From: Cercophora sp. LCS_1
Lineage: Eukaryota; Ascomycota; Sordariomycetes; Sordariales; Lasiosphaeriaceae
NCBI GenBank assembly: GCA_036250225.1
Contig: JAPZLL010000002.1
Location: forward strand, 1,240,001-1,304,000
DNA: 64,000 nucleotides
Direction: 5' to 3'
Positions 33,894 through 44,767 of the stretch are shown here, in pieces. A program made the position numbers and the translations under genes. Numbering within the stretch: the first letter of the stretch is position 1; every line of letters begins with the position of its first letter. The notes below the pieces were generated by a model, which saw nothing but the letters and a program-made list of their open reading frames with translations, was not told the DNA's origin and did not search any database.

Positions 33894-36056
33894 CTACCAC
33901 CCGCCACCCTTTCCTCCGAATCCTCCACTCTCCTCAATCTTTTTGGGGCCACCCCTTTGCGGCTTGGATTGAGCCGCCTCGTGCCGCCTCAGCTCCTCTG
34001 GCACCTTGGAAATCGACGACTTGGAGATGATCTGCTTCAAGTCGTACAAAACATCGTTGTCCTCCGGTCCTAGGAAGGTGATGGCAACACCGCTCTTGCC
34101 CGCACGACCAGTACGACCGATACGGTGAGTATAGGACTCGATGCTCATGGCCATGTTGAAGTTGACGACCAACGAGACGTCTGGAACATCAATACCACGA
34201 CCAGCGAGATCGGTAGCAACGAGAATATCTGTTTGGTTATTCCGCAACGATAACAGCGCCGCTTCACGCTGCTCTTGAGTCTTGCTGCCGTGAAGTGTGA
34301 CGGCTGAAAATCCCATATTTCGTATATCTCTTGCCACCATGTCACAGTTCCGCTTGATATTGACGAAGACGATGATGGGTGGTTTGAAGTGTCCCGAGTT
34401 GAGAATTTCCTGCAGCCTCTTCTTGCGCTTGTCTTCGCCGGCGACGAACTCAACCCGTTGCTCGACTGTATCGACAGCCTCGCCTGCATTACCGATGGTG
34501 ACGATGGCTGGGCGACGCAAATACTTTTTTGCAATCTTCTCAACCACCGGAGGCATGGTAGCCGTGTACATCATGGTCTGTCGATATCGATCATTGCCAC
34601 CGAGGAATCGACTCATCAGTGCCGGGTTTTCCGCGTCGTCTGTATCCGGTTTCTCGTTGGTAACCGGCATGGAGTCGAGAATCTTGGTGAGTGGTTCCTC
34701 GAAGCCTTGGTCGATCATACGATCGGCTTCATCCATGATGATGTAACAACACTGGGAAAAGACTAGTAGACGCCGCTCCAAGCAGTCTACCAGACGACCC
34801 GGGGTGGCCACAATGATTTCTGCTCCATTTCGAAGTGCAAAAGCCTGCTCCTCGAGCGAGTGGCCACCAACAATACTGACAACAGTGTAACCTAGGGGCG
34901 TGGCAAACTTTCTCGCCTCGCTCTCAATCTGTTGGACAAGCTCACGCGTTGGCGCGAGGATAAGAGCGTAAGGACCATCATTCTTGTTGGCCTCGCTGAG
35001 TGGTTCCAACCTGGAGATGTAAACAAGGAGGGGGAGGAGGAACGCTGCCGTTTTACCGGAACCAGTGACTGCGACACCAATCAAGTCTCTTGACTGCATT
35101 GCGATCGGGATGGCGGCTCGTTGAATCGGCGTTGGTTCTTCGTAACCCACCTTTTCCACAATGTCGAGCAGTCGACTTGGCAGGCCTGATTCTCTCCAAC
35201 TTCGCATGGGATTTGGAATGGCACCACCCTTTGTGGCGATGCCAAAGTTCTCTTTGAAAATGCGCCAGTCTCGTTCCTTCATGTCTTCCAAGCTCTTTTC
35301 CGACCAGTGCTTTCCTAGATTCTTCCGTTCCATCTGCTTCTTGACCCGCTCATGTTGCTCCAGAAACTGTCGGGCACGCTCCTCGCCAGTTTCAGGGTCG
35401 CTCCGTCGTATACTCTCAGCCTTTTGCCGCACCATCTCATCGGTCATCTCGTAGCCACCAAGGCGGACAAGGGGTTGGACCTGCTCGGCATAAATGGGGT
35501 CATGCGGTCGGCTCGTATCATCATCCGGATCCCAGTCGAAGTTGAACTTGTTCGCGGCCGTCCGCCTTCTCTTCTTCTTGGCCGAGAACGTCGACTGGTT
35601 CACCACAGGACCCATGTACCGCGCACGCAGCTCAGATTCGTCATTCCGCTCCAGTTTCGCTTTCCGCTCTTCTTCGTCGTGTCCTCTTTTCCTCTCTGTT
35701 CGGGGTTTCTCAGAACTTCCGGTTTGCGCGCTTTCGCCGTTGCGCATAGCTTTGGGGCCGGTCGGGATGCTGGACCCTGACGGCTGCGGTGCGCGGCCGT
35801 TGGTGCTGGAACCATTGAAGAATGATGTTGTCTTCCCATTACCGAACCCATTCCTCCCACTGGCGCTCGACGCGCTGCTAGATGCCTGTAGCTCTTTGCG
35901 CTTCCGCTCCTCCTCTTCCTTCGCCTTCTTTTCAGCCTCGAGGCGCTCGCGCTCCTTCTTGGGAATGAATCTTGGTTTCGACGCAAGTTCCTCCTCGGTT
36001 TTGCGCTTCCGAAGCAGAGCTGCCAGGTCTGGCGGCTCACGTCTCGAGGAACTCAT
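33894..36056 (-). CDS. PRP28: Pre-mRNA-splicing DEAD-box RNA helicase Prp28
   Basis: A single-exon gene of 720 residues; the ATG at 36056 is preferred over an in-frame one at 36125 because M-S-S-S-R-R-E-P-P-D-L begins the conserved part. The N-terminal third is charged (K/E/R) with a low-complexity Ser/Asn section. Helicase motifs in order: Q motif PTPIQRAAIPIAMQ, motif I AVTGSGKTAAF, Ia PTREL, Ib TPGRL, II DEADRMIDQGFEEPL, III T-A-T (rather than the common S-A-T), and VI HRIGRTGRAGKSG. The D-R-M-I-D-Q-G-F-E-E-P-L stretch is diagnostic of Prp28/DDX23. It unwinds the U1-5' splice site pairing so that U6 can take over. It is divergent from the mL59 gene across only 277 bases. Confidence 0.95.
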   Translation of the reverse strand: MSSSRREPPDLAALLRKRKTEEELASKPRFIPKKERERLEAEKKAKEEEERKRKELQASSSASSASGRNGFGNGKTTSFFNGSSTNGRAPQPSGSSIPTGPKAMRNGESAQTGSSEKPRTERKRGHDEEERKAKLERNDESELRARYMGPVVNQSTFSAKKKRRRTAANKFNFDWDPDDDTSRPHDPIYAEQVQPLVRLGGYEMTDEMVRQKAESIRRSDPETGEERARQFLEQHERVKKQMERKNLGKHWSEKSLEDMKERDWRIFKENFGIATKGGAIPNPMRSWRESGLPSRLLDIVEKVGYEEPTPIQRAAIPIAMQSRDLIGVAVTGSGKTAAFLLPLLVYISRLEPLSEANKNDGPYALILAPTRELVQQIESEARKFATPLGYTVVSIVGGHSLEEQAFALRNGAEIIVATPGRLVDCLERRLLVFSQCCYIIMDEADRMIDQGFEEPLTKILDSMPVTNEKPDTDDAENPALMSRFLGGNDRYRQTMMYTATMPPVVEKIAKKYLRRPAIVTIGNAGEAVDTVEQRVEFVAGEDKRKKRLQEILNSGHFKPPIIVFVNIKRNCDMVARDIRNMGFSAVTLHGSKTQEQREAALLSLRNNQTDILVATDLAGRGIDVPDVSLVVNFNMAMSIESYTHRIGRTGRAGKSGVAITFLGPEDNDVLYDLKQIISKSSISKVPEELRRHEAAQSKPQRGGPKKIEESGGFGGKGGGW

Positions 36057-36333
36057 ACTGTCAGCTAAATTAAGTGTCGTGAAGCTGATCCGCGTTGAGT
36101 CGCGAGGACAGATGGAGGGCGACAAGTTTGGATGCTTCCAAGTCCTGGTCTGGGCTCTGATCCGCCTCTGGTGTGGCGATCAGTTCAAGCACCTGTTGCC
36201 GTCGGCAAAATAGTAGCGCTTCTGGAGGGTTAGGGTTCAAGCCAATGCGTCCGCGACCGCATCCCTGGAACTTTTTTGAGCCAGCCGACAGCATCGACCT
36301 CACAGCGCCAACGTTTGGAAAAACCACACGAAG
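36057..36333. promoter_or_regulatory. Compact divergent promoter, PRP28 and mL59
   Basis: Only 277 bases separate the two start codons, so the core promoters must lie close together or overlap. The segment includes TTAGGGTT-like sequence near 36229-36236, a single copy and not a telomere. No TATA box is obvious. Confidence 0.5.
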
Positions 36334-36967
36334 ATGGCAACGGCGGCGTCACAAAAACATATCCAATTAGCGCTTGCGCTACCGGCGAGACTTCGAACAT
36401 TCTTCGCCCGTTACCCTCCCGCCTCGATCCTCCCCACTGGCGCTGACCCCGAGACGGCGAAGACGGCGTACCAAGCAGAGGCCCCAAATCCCTTCCAGTC
36501 AACCAAACATCCCGTGACAGGGCGATGGCACGACCCTAAGTACTCGCTGAGACGACAGGCAGAGCTAGTCAAGCTGGCCCGGGAACACGGTGTCGAGGAG
36601 CTGCTTCCCTTTACCGTCAAGGGCACGGAGGAGAGGTTACGGAAGAGAGTCGAGCTAGGATTGCGCGTCAAGGGTACCGGTGTTGGCCAAAAGGTCAAGG
36701 GCCACAAATACGAAAGGCAGATGATTGCGAAGTATGTCTTGCCTCCAATTACAAAGTCACAGGCTTGTGGCGGGAGTGAAAATGCTTGCTAACGAGCTGC
36801 TACAGGATGGAGAAGAGGAGACAGGCGATGTTGGATATGCCAAAGCTCATCCAACAATGGAAGAAGGTGAGTCTTTGCATCTTTTCCCAGCTAATCTCTA
36901 ATGGTGAGATATCTAACAAGCCATTGTCTAGGTTGGACCACGGAATTGGACAAAGTTCCCCAAATAA
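36334..36967 (+). CDS. MRPL25: Mitochondrial large-subunit ribosomal protein mL59 (yeast Mrpl25)
   Basis: Three exons (36334-36731, 36806-36866, 36932-36967) give 164 residues. The last exon encodes only V-G-P-R-N-W-T-K-F-P-K and the stop. The protein shows the fungal mL59 features: an N-terminal L-P-x-R-L-R-T-F-F-A-R-Y-P-P block, the N-P-F-Q-S-T-K-H-P-V-T-G-R-W-H-D-P-K-Y-S stretch, and the G-H-K-Y-E-R-Q-M-I-A-K-M-E-K-R-R end. It is a fungal-specific component of the mitochondrial 54S subunit. The second intron is identified by GTGAGT and GTCTAG with ATCTAAC as branch site. Without the splicing the frame would stop inside intron 1, losing the conserved basic C-terminus. Confidence 0.92.
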
Positions 36968-37447
36968 ACGACAGTATACCCAAGAGAACGAAGATCACCA
37001 TGTGTATAGAGTGTACCACCAGCAATGTACAATTTCAAGACAACCGAAGCAGCTGTCCCATCCATGTAGTTCCTGGATGCTTGTCCCATATAATCCCACT
37101 GTTCTCAGAACCCTAAGCACCTGGTCGACAGCACCTTCGCCCGAGCCTATTCCAGCTAGATCCAATTGGCAATTTATCGAAACTTTGCTCACAACCCCAC
37201 CAAATTCACACTCCGCATTCTCACCAACTCTCACCACCCCTTCATGAACCTTGCGCACCGCAACAGCCACCGCCTACCAGCTCTTCTTACTACTCAGTTC
37301 ACCTCATTCCTTCCCAATGATAGGAAGCACGTGACACAGCTCGGAATTTTCAAATTTTCATTAAATAGCTCCCCTCAGTCCCTCGCTCACTAAGTGGCAA
37401 CCCTTATCACCAAAACACACACCTACGTACACGTTTTATAAGCCGAA
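36968..37447. other. Intergenic region between mL59 and DPH4 genes
   Basis: 480 bases, richer in C and A on the plus strand. It holds the mL59 3' end and the DPH4 promoter. No other feature. Confidence 0.55.
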
Positions 37448-37966
37448 ATGCTTCCACAAACGCCAACACACTACCAAATATTGTCACTCCCTTCAACCCT
37501 CCCCGTAGACGCAGACCCAGCACCCCTCATCAAACGGGCCTACCGTCTCGCCCTGCTGTCCCACCACCCGGACAAGCAAAACGGCTCCACCCCGGTTTAC
37601 ACGATTGACCAGATCTCCCTTGCCTATGCGGTGCTTTCAAATCCTCTCACCCGTCAAGCCTACGACAAATCGCTTGTCACTAACTCCTTGCCCTCCAACT
37701 TTCAGACGGGCATCGAGGTAGTGGATCTCGATGACTTGGCTCACGACTCAAACAAGGGAGAGTGGTATCGGTCTTGTCGATGCGGGAACGAGAAGGGATA
37801 CAGATTCGGGGAAGATGATTTAGAGGAGGCTGTTGACCTAGGGGAGTTGATGGTAGGGTGTGTGGATTGCAGTTTATGGTTGAGGGTTCTATTCGCTGTT
37901 GTGGAAGAGCAAGAGGAAGAGGCTGAAGCTAACGCTGCCGTTGATAATGATAAGGGAGGGAGGTAG
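37448..37966 (+). CDS. DPH4: Diphthamide biosynthesis protein Dph4 (J domain plus DPH zinc finger)
   Basis: A single exon of 172 residues. Residues 5-76 form a J domain with the HPD tripeptide in L-S-H-H-P-D-K-Q, the surface that activates Hsp70. Residues about 92-145 form a CSL/DPH-type zinc finger with C-R-C-G ... C-V-D-C-S. A short acidic tail follows (E-E-Q-E-E-E-A). This is the Dph4/Jjj3 layout. In yeast, Dph4 supports the iron-sulphur proteins that make diphthamide on elongation factor 2. The acidic patch directly after the finger is typical of filamentous-fungal members. Start at 37448 gives the J domain within five residues, as in relatives. Confidence 0.92.
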   Translation: MLPQTPTHYQILSLPSTLPVDADPAPLIKRAYRLALLSHHPDKQNGSTPVYTIDQISLAYAVLSNPLTRQAYDKSLVTNSLPSNFQTGIEVVDLDDLAHDSNKGEWYRSCRCGNEKGYRFGEDDLEEAVDLGELMVGCVDCSLWLRVLFAVVEEQEEEAEANAAVDNDKGGR

Positions 37967-38413
37967 GCCGTTCAGGTTTGGATATTGCAACTTGGCAAGC
38001 GGTGCCTCACAGCTGCAGGTAGCACGGGGACTCGCCGATGACAAACATTGGCACCGAGGCAACTACCGAGCAAGGATTACACTTCGGAAGTCACATATAT
38101 CTCAGTCAACACGGCAACCAGAACGTTGGTATCTCTGAACGGGTTTTTGGTTTAGTGGTCCAGACGATTCTCTGGGTTGTTGAGTCTAAAAGCAAGCGAT
38201 CTGCGAAAGAAACCCTCCAAATGCTCTGCTTTCTAGCCCCCAGCCCATTACCAGAAATCGCCCCCAACTCTTAAGTTCTGTGTATTTGCCTAAAGCATGC
38301 CAGGGCAGTCGAGGGATCTCCAGCCCAACACTCCAATACACCATGTCCACCGGATTTTTGCCAAGAACTGCCGGGTGTAATCATAACCATGAGACTAGAA
38401 TTCATCACGCCGC
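37967..38413. other. Convergent intergenic region, DPH4 and 14-3-3 3' ends
   Basis: 447 bases. No protein-like ORF, RNA gene or repeat recognised. Confidence 0.55.
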
Positions 38414-39364
38414 TCACTCAGCCTTAGGCTCCTCCGCCGGCGCATCCGCCTTGGGTTCCTCCGGGGCAGCCTCCTGCTGGCCAGCAGCAGCAGCCGGCTC
38501 AGCCTCGGACGAGGTCCAGAGAGTCTGTTACCAAGTTAGCATTTGCATTGTTTTGTGTATGGAAATGGACATACGAGGTTGTCACGGAGCAGCTGCATAA
38601 TGAGGGTAGAGTCCTTGTAGCTCTCCTCGCTCAAAGTGTCGAGCTCGGCAATAGCATCGTCAAATGCCTGCTTGGCGAGGTGGCAAGCCTGGTCGGGAGC
38701 ATTCAAGATCTCGTAGTAGAAGACGGAGAAGTTGAGGGCAAGACCAAGGCGGATGGGGTGGGTGGGAGGAAGCTCCGTCTGTGCAACCTCGGTGGCGGAC
38801 TTGTAAGCGTCCAGAGACTTATCGGCGGAGTCCTTGCGCTTGTCGCCAACGGCAAACTCGGCGAGGTAGCGGTGGTAGTCACCCTTCCTAAAGAGGGGTT
38901 AGTAGGTTATGAAAAGAGTGCTGCGCATGCGCTTACATCTTGTGGTAGAACACCTTGGACTCCCCGGTCTTTGCGGAGGGAATGAGGTGCGCATCGAGAA
39001 CGGAGAGGATATCTTCGCAGATCTTGGCGAGCTCACCCTCGATCTTTTGGCGGTACTCCTTAATCAGACCGACTTGCTGCGAGTTGCCCTTGGACTCTTC
39101 CTTCTGCTCGATAGAGGTGACGATTCTCCACGACGCACGGCGGGCACCGATGACGTTCTTGTAGGCAACAGAGAGCAAGTTCCTCTCCTCAACGGTGAGG
39201 TCACGGTCCTCAGAGGCGACGATCTTCATGTTCTCAACCATCTCTGTTGTGTGGCATCATCAGCGCCCTGTCGTCGTTTGCTGACGCAACATTTGCAACG
39301 TACCCTCGTAACGCTCAGCCTGCTCGGCGAGCTTGGCGAGATAGACAGCATCTTCGTGGCCCAT
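38414..39364 (-). CDS. BMH1: 14-3-3 phosphoserine-binding protein
   Basis: Four coding exons on the minus strand (39364-39304, 39243-38937, 38887-38575, 38524-38414) give 263 residues. Both family signatures are present: R-N-L-L-S-V-A-Y-K-N at about 42-51 and Y-K-D-S-T-L-I-M-Q-L-L-R-D-N-L-T-L-W-T at about 213-231. Basic phosphopeptide-pocket residues (K-N-V-I-G-A-R-R-A-S-W-R) are intact. The C-terminal tail is Ala/Glu/Pro-rich with a near-repeat E-E-P-K-A-D / E-E-P-K-A-E. It binds phosphorylated client proteins as a dimer in many signalling routes. The intron between exons 3 and 4 splits the second signature exactly between N-L and T-L-W. A long 5'-UTR intron precedes the start (see separate entry). 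Confidence 0.96.
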
Positions 39365-39379
39365 TTTGACGGTATGAAT

Positions 39380-39837
39380 CTGGAAGGAGCGAGTTAGCGA
39401 CAGTTATCTAGGGCAAGAGCCGGCATCGGCTTGACATGTCGGTGAGGCGGTGATTGGGTCAAAACAGAGGGAAAACAGCCAAGAGCCTCTTCGAGATAAC
39501 CCTGGCGCGCGCGTTGGCGGCTTCTTGCAACCCTTGAGATGCCGTGCTAAATGCGCCGTGCTGACTTCATGACTAGCAGAGAAGGCTCCCCGCTCACGGT
39601 GGGGCAACTCGCAACCTGTTCGGACAGTGTGCCGCGTCGACGACAAGCCGTGACGAGCTCGCGGGGAAGATGGAGGCAATTGGGGGTTGTAGGTGAAGTA
39701 AAACGCATCGGGCGATGGTAGCCTTTAGTTGGGGAGTGTAGTGAGGCGTCGCATCTGCGATGACGAAAGAGGGCGAGGAGCGGTGCAGCAGTCGCAGCAA
39801 GTGCCAGGTTGGGGCGGGAGCGGAGCAAGTAACTTAC
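39380..39837 (-). other. Probable 5'-UTR intron of the 14-3-3 gene
   Basis: On the minus strand a strong donor GAG|GTAAGT lies at 39837 and an acceptor TTCCAG at 39380, with GCTAAC as branch site about 15 bases before it. The acceptor is only 15 bases upstream of the start codon. The 458-nt size is large for this genome and resembles leader introns of highly expressed fungal genes. Seen in sequence, not confirmed. Confidence 0.6.
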
Positions 39838-41241
39838 CTCTTGGATGTGAAGAGCTGTGAGGTTGTGTGGGAAGTGCGCTAGGTACGACCGAAAAGGATT
39901 TTTGTGTGCCGACGGCGATGTTGTGGTTTGGGGGAGTTGGTGTTGAGGGGACGAGTGGAAAACAAGACAGGCGACGGGTTTTGGAGGCGAAGTTGGAAAT
40001 GAGGGAAGGGGTCGACAAGACAAGGAAACGACAACACAAGGCGGGATGCCGTGCGTGGGCTGGTGCTGAAATTTGGCGCTGCACGGCCACCAGCTCCCGG
40101 GGCTTGTTTGGGACCAAACCTCCTCCAGCAATGAGACCACGTGATCGGCCCTATGCACAGTACGTCACTGGCGCCTTGAAATTGCCCGACAGCGGCAGCT
40201 TTCAATCTGAAGGCGAGGATTTTAGATCAAGGCAACCGGTGATGATGCAGGGTGGGTGGTTGCCTCCCGGTCTAGGAAGCTGTGTTTATGTTGATAGCTA
40301 CTACCCTTTTGGTTCTCCCCAATGACCTCCCGTCAGTCTTGTCTTTGAATGCGTGTAACTTGGCACAGTCCGAGGCTCCAGCCACCCAGCGCATTGTCAA
40401 GACCGTTTCATTTATGCGGCGCTCTCTTTGGCCCCTAAACATTCGAATGTAGCAGTCACGATAACGGTCTGGACTTAGTGGAGGCGAAGGCGACAAGATT
40501 CCATCCACTTCCACAGCTCTCCTGGAGCTCAGGCCATCTGGGGTTGCTTCAAGCCTCAGCGGACAGGGATTGCCTTATCTTGAAACGATTGCTGAATAGT
40601 TACACAGGCCCAGTGTCCCGCATATCTAGTCCTCAGCCGCGAGAATGAGAACGTTGCGCTTGCGATTTCGAGCAGGTCAAGCTGATGGATTTTGGGTAAT
40701 TAGCTGGTGAACGCTTAAGCACTCGCGCACAGGTCTAGGCAAATGGACTGTATTTCTAGATGAACAGTCTCTCGAAAATCATGGAGATATCCATTTCAAG
40801 ATATCACCATCCCGTACCATGCGAGCAGGGACCTGTATACAGTTTGAGTATTCACATCGCTTCTCGACAGCACGAGGGGAAGACGCCGCTGAGCAGCCAA
40901 GAAGTTGTCCCTGATCCCGGTGACGGATGCGGGGTTAAACAACACACCCCTCATCCCAAGGTACCCTGACCTGACAAGAGCACCTGATGCCTGAGGCTCT
41001 CTTACGCGAGCCACTCCGCAAACGCAAGGCCGCAACAGCCGAGCCAAGACCACGAGCCTCGCTTTGTCCCGCAGTGGCGCAGGGGCCAACGGTGACCAGC
41101 GGAAACTCGACGTTCTCAAAAAGCTCTCTCCCCTCGGAATCACACCACCAATTGGGAAACACCATCACATCACCAGCAAACAAAAGTCCTTTCTCGACTC
41201 TCAAGTACCTCCCCAAACTCCCAACCAAAACAACCATAACC
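39838..41241. other. Divergent intergenic region between 14-3-3 and IF1 genes (1.4 kb beyond the leader intron)
   Basis: Contains the 14-3-3 promoter and the IF1 promoter with its leader. No protein-coding ORF with recognisable sequence. Confidence 0.5.
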
Positions 41242-41654
41242 ATGCTCCGCACATCCATCATCAGGGCCGCTCGCCCTTCCGCCTTTGCTCTGCGCACCTT
41301 CACGACAACGGCGCGAACTATGGCCGCCGGTGACACTGGTGCTCCCCCCAAGACTGGTGGTCTCGGGTAGGTTATGTCACCTGTCGAGTCCATGAGACTC
41401 TACTAACATTACCCTCTCATAGCGATGCCTTCCAAAGACGCGAGCGTGCCAGCGAGGAGATGGCCATCCGCAAGATCGAGGCCGAGAAGCTCCAGGCACT
41501 TCGGGAGAAGATCAAGAAGCAGCAAGAGCACCTTCAGCAGCTTTCAGACCACATGTAAACACCCAATTTGGTTTCAGAGAATGTTCCCAGCCACTAACGT
41601 CATCGCCAAACCAGTGACGAAATCACCAAGGACCAGGGTGGCGAGCACAACTAA
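41242..41654 (+). CDS. INH1: Mitochondrial F1F0-ATPase inhibitor IF1
   Basis: Three exons (41242-41366, 41423-41554, 41615-41654) give 98 residues. The N-terminal 25-30 residues are basic and hydroxylated (M-L-R-T-S-I-I-R-A-A-R-P-S), a mitochondrial presequence. The mature part has G-A-F/D-A-F-Q-R-R-E-R-A-S-E-E-M, the minimal inhibitory helix, followed by a long coiled coil rich in K-x-E-A-E-K-L. It binds the F1 catalytic part when the proton gradient falls and stops ATP hydrolysis. The second intron starts inside the last codon of exon 2; if unspliced, translation ends at once with Met-stop, giving a slightly shorter protein that still has the inhibitory helix and coiled coil. Confidence 0.92.
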
Positions 41655-42059
41655 ATCGAACATCGAATTGGCCAGGCCAATCCCTGCGAAAAGGTTCGGG
41701 AATACAGCGTTGAGTAGACAGCAGGCGGCGGCCGTTTGGAGATTTCCGACTTCAGCGACAGTCGATCAAAGCTCACTCAACTTCTCAATGTGCATTGCAT
41801 CAGCCAAACCAACCCGAGCTGGGCTTCCTTCTCGTGTGTTTTATCTCCTGCTCGGATCTTGCCATTGCGAAGATCCCCAGGAATGATTATCCATAGTTGT
41901 ACAAAATACACTCAATCCATACTAAGACTGCCTGCTTATGCCTTGGTTGCCCCAAACACCCCTTCCTTCTCGCTCAACACCGCTCGCTCTAATGGGTCGT
42001 TGCTTAGCCCAAACCATGGCAGTCCTACTCGATATCCCCTTAAAAGTTACAACCCTCGA
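41655..42059. other. Convergent intergenic region, IF1 and NSP1 3' ends
   Basis: 405 bases, no feature seen beyond the two 3' ends. Confidence 0.55.
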
Positions 42060-44130
42060 TTACCTCCCACCTCTGAACGATCGGTAAAAACCCTCGGCTG
42101 CATCTGACTCGCCGAACCCAGCATTGGAGCCCATAGTACCGCTTGCCTTCTGAGCAGCGGTAACTTTGGCTTGGAGTGCTGTAGCATTCGTATCGATCCA
42201 CTGGAGTTGGGAAAGGTGCCCGTTAAGGACACGAACAATCTGGCTCAGCTTCAGGGGGTGTTAGTATTGCCATGTTTTCAAGGGTGACTCGACGTACCGG
42301 ATCATCAGGCTTGCTCCCTTTGCTCAAGCTCCCGCTCATATCGTTGATTTCCTTGATCATCTTAGTCAAGTCCTTCCCCATATCATCCAGCCGCTCGGTG
42401 AGCCTCTCGGCAAGCTTGTAAGTTCGCTCTCGCTCCTGGTCGGGACCGGCAACCTGTTCACTGGTTCCAATCTGCTTAGCGAAGAGCTCCTCGACGTCTG
42501 CCTCGTAGCGATCCAGCCAGGCTCCCAACTCATCCTGCTGGCTCTCAACGCTAGCTAATTGCCGCTCAATCTCGTTGCTTGCGCGCTCTGCCTCAAAGGT
42601 ACTAGTGTGGAGCTTCTGGATCTTCTCGCCGTTCTCCACCAGCATGCGGTCCCATTCAGCTACTTTCGAAGCTTGATCTTTGAACTCCTTTTGGTATTTG
42701 GTAAGATCTGTCGCCCAACGAGTGATGATCTCATCCATGGTCTTGTTTTTGAGACGTGGGAGTTGAGAAGCGGGGCCAACGGTTGAGGCTGCGAGGTTTG
42801 CAGCAGTATTGGCCGGAGTTGCGGTGGCCCCGGCAGCCTTGAATAAGCCATTGGCCCCAGTTGTCGCGGCTGAGGCCGGTGCAGCTGTTGCAGGGGCTGC
42901 TGTCGTCGTTGCGGGAGCTGCGGTGGTTGCTGCAGGAGCGGACGCCGCTGTGGTTGCTGAGGCAGCACCACCTCCAAACAGGCTAGTGGTTGTGGTTGAG
43001 GTTGGTGCCGCCGCCGATGCTGCGGATGTCGTCGTAGGTTTGAAGAGAGATGAAGTTGTCACCGCCGTGGATGCAGGGGCTGCGCTGGTGGTACCGCCTC
43101 CGAAAAGGCTGGTTGGGGCAGCTCCCGCCGAAGATGTCGGGGGCTTAGAGAACAAGGAGTTGGCTGCCGGAGCTGTCGATGCCGGAGCGGCGGTAGTAGT
43201 TGCGGTGGTAGCCGCCGGCGCAGTAGGAGTAGCTGAAGCAGCCGGTGAGGGGAATAGGGAAGTAGTTTTGGCAGCTGGAGGGGCACCACCACCAAAGAGT
43301 GACGATCCTCCCGAAGCAGGCGTCGAAGTAGAAGGGGCAGCGGAAGACGTTGCAAACAGCCCTCCAGCCGCGACCGGCTGCGCGGGTTTCGTGCCAAAGA
43401 GCGAGGGAGCCGTGGAGGTCACGGCAGGTTGCGCGGCAGTTGATGCCGCAGGTGTGGATGATTTGTTGCCGAACACACCGCCCGTACTTCCGAATAGGCC
43501 ACCTGGGGCGGCAGCAGGTTGGGCAGCAGGGGCCGCGGTCCCAGCACCAAAAAGGCCACCTGTAGCAGCTGGCTTAGGGGCATCGCCAGCCGGAGGAGCA
43601 CCAGCCGGAGTGGTAGACCCAAGCCCTCCGAATAACGGCTTCGCGGGCGTCGCCGCGGTGTTAGTAGATGTGCCGCCAAACATCGTGCTACTCGTTTGAG
43701 GTGTTGCACCAAACAGCCCACCTGCTGCGGGAGCTGCTGTCGTGCCAAACAAACTCGGCGTGCCAGCTGCTGGGGTGCTGAACAACCCGCCTGTTGTCGC
43801 GGGCTTGCTCGCAGCACCGCCGGCACCCAACAAGCCTCCAGTCGCTGGCGTCGTGCTGGCTTGGCCGAACAGACCGCTTCCGGCTGTGGCTGGCGTCGTC
43901 CCCGTCGTTGCTGCGCTTGAGGGAAACAAGGAAGTCTTAGGTGTGGTTGTTGAGCCTCCGAACAAACCACCACTAGAAGCTGGAGGTGCTGTCGGTGCCC
44001 CAAATGAAAAGCCTGAAGTCGTAGCGCCAGCGTTTCCAAACAGACCTCCGGCTGCGGGTGCGCTCGATGTCGTTGCCGGGTTTGCACCAGCACCGGAGCT
44101 GGTGGCCCCTGTGCCGAAGTTGAAAGACAT
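42060..44130 (-). CDS. NSP1: Nucleoporin Nsp1/Nup62
   Basis: Two exons on the minus strand, 44130-42298 and 42248-42060, with a 49-nt intron give 673 residues. Residues 1-450 are a low-complexity FG domain with many G-L-F-G, L-F-G-G and S-L-F motifs separated by Ala/Thr/Pro-rich linkers. Residues about 460-640 form the coiled-coil domain opening with L-P-R-L-K-N-K-T-M-D-E-I-I-T-R-W, which binds Nup57/Nup49 and Nup82 partners. The last exon contributes I-V-R-V-L-N-G-H-L-S-Q-L-Q-W-I-D and ends F-R-G-G-R. It lines the central channel of the nuclear pore and serves transport. The Ala/Thr-rich linkers are more repetitive than usual, producing a long open antisense frame that is not a gene. Confidence 0.95.
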
Positions 44131-44767
44131 TTTGATGCGACAGGTCGCACTAACTCAGGGTCCGAGGGATTGCGCAAGACTGACGCCGATGGGCTGCAGG
44201 AAGACCGAAGAGACGGGATCTAGTGTTGACCTCGGATCAACTCCCTGCCTTTTCAAAGTTAGGTACCTGCCAGTGCTGCGATAGTTGCAGAGCTTACAAC
44301 GAAGTGAGAAAGAAATTTCTCAGTCGGCTGGCGCGTGGGGGTAGTTGCTTTCGTTTTCACAGCAGAGAACAATTGGTGTTGATTGTGATCCACCGTTGTC
44401 CAGGCGCTTCGCGACAGGAACTTTTTGGAGCTGCCCAGAGCGCGCCTGAAAAGCCTGGCTGGAGTCGCGCTTGGGATGTCAGCCTCGCCTTGGCTGTGGC
44501 TGGTTCCCCGCTTGGCGCCAAAAGGCTGCATGGCTTGGCAGTCTCTCCGCATCATCCCCAACCCTTGTCAATCAGATGCAACCTCAACGACCAGCGCCCA
44601 GTGCCTGAACGACATCAATCGATGCGATATAAGAAGGAACGTGGTTGCTTTACCATAGCTGCATCTCCCCAAATCCCACGAAATTCCGCGTGGAAAACTG
44701 CCCTTTAATAGAGCGGTGTGGCACCAACCCTTCTGAAGCCCAGTCCCGCAACTTGCGCAAGAAAGCA
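44131..44767. other. Divergent intergenic region between NSP1 and the Laa2-like gene
   Basis: 637 bases with both promoters. No further feature recognised. Confidence 0.55.

Noticed and set aside
36229..36236. TTAGGGTT telomere-like hexamer
   Set aside because: A single copy in the PRP28/mL59 promoter; no tandem array, so not telomeric.
42809..43699. 296-codon plus-strand open frame rich in Ala/Gly/Val
   Set aside because: It is the antisense of the repetitive FG region of NSP1.
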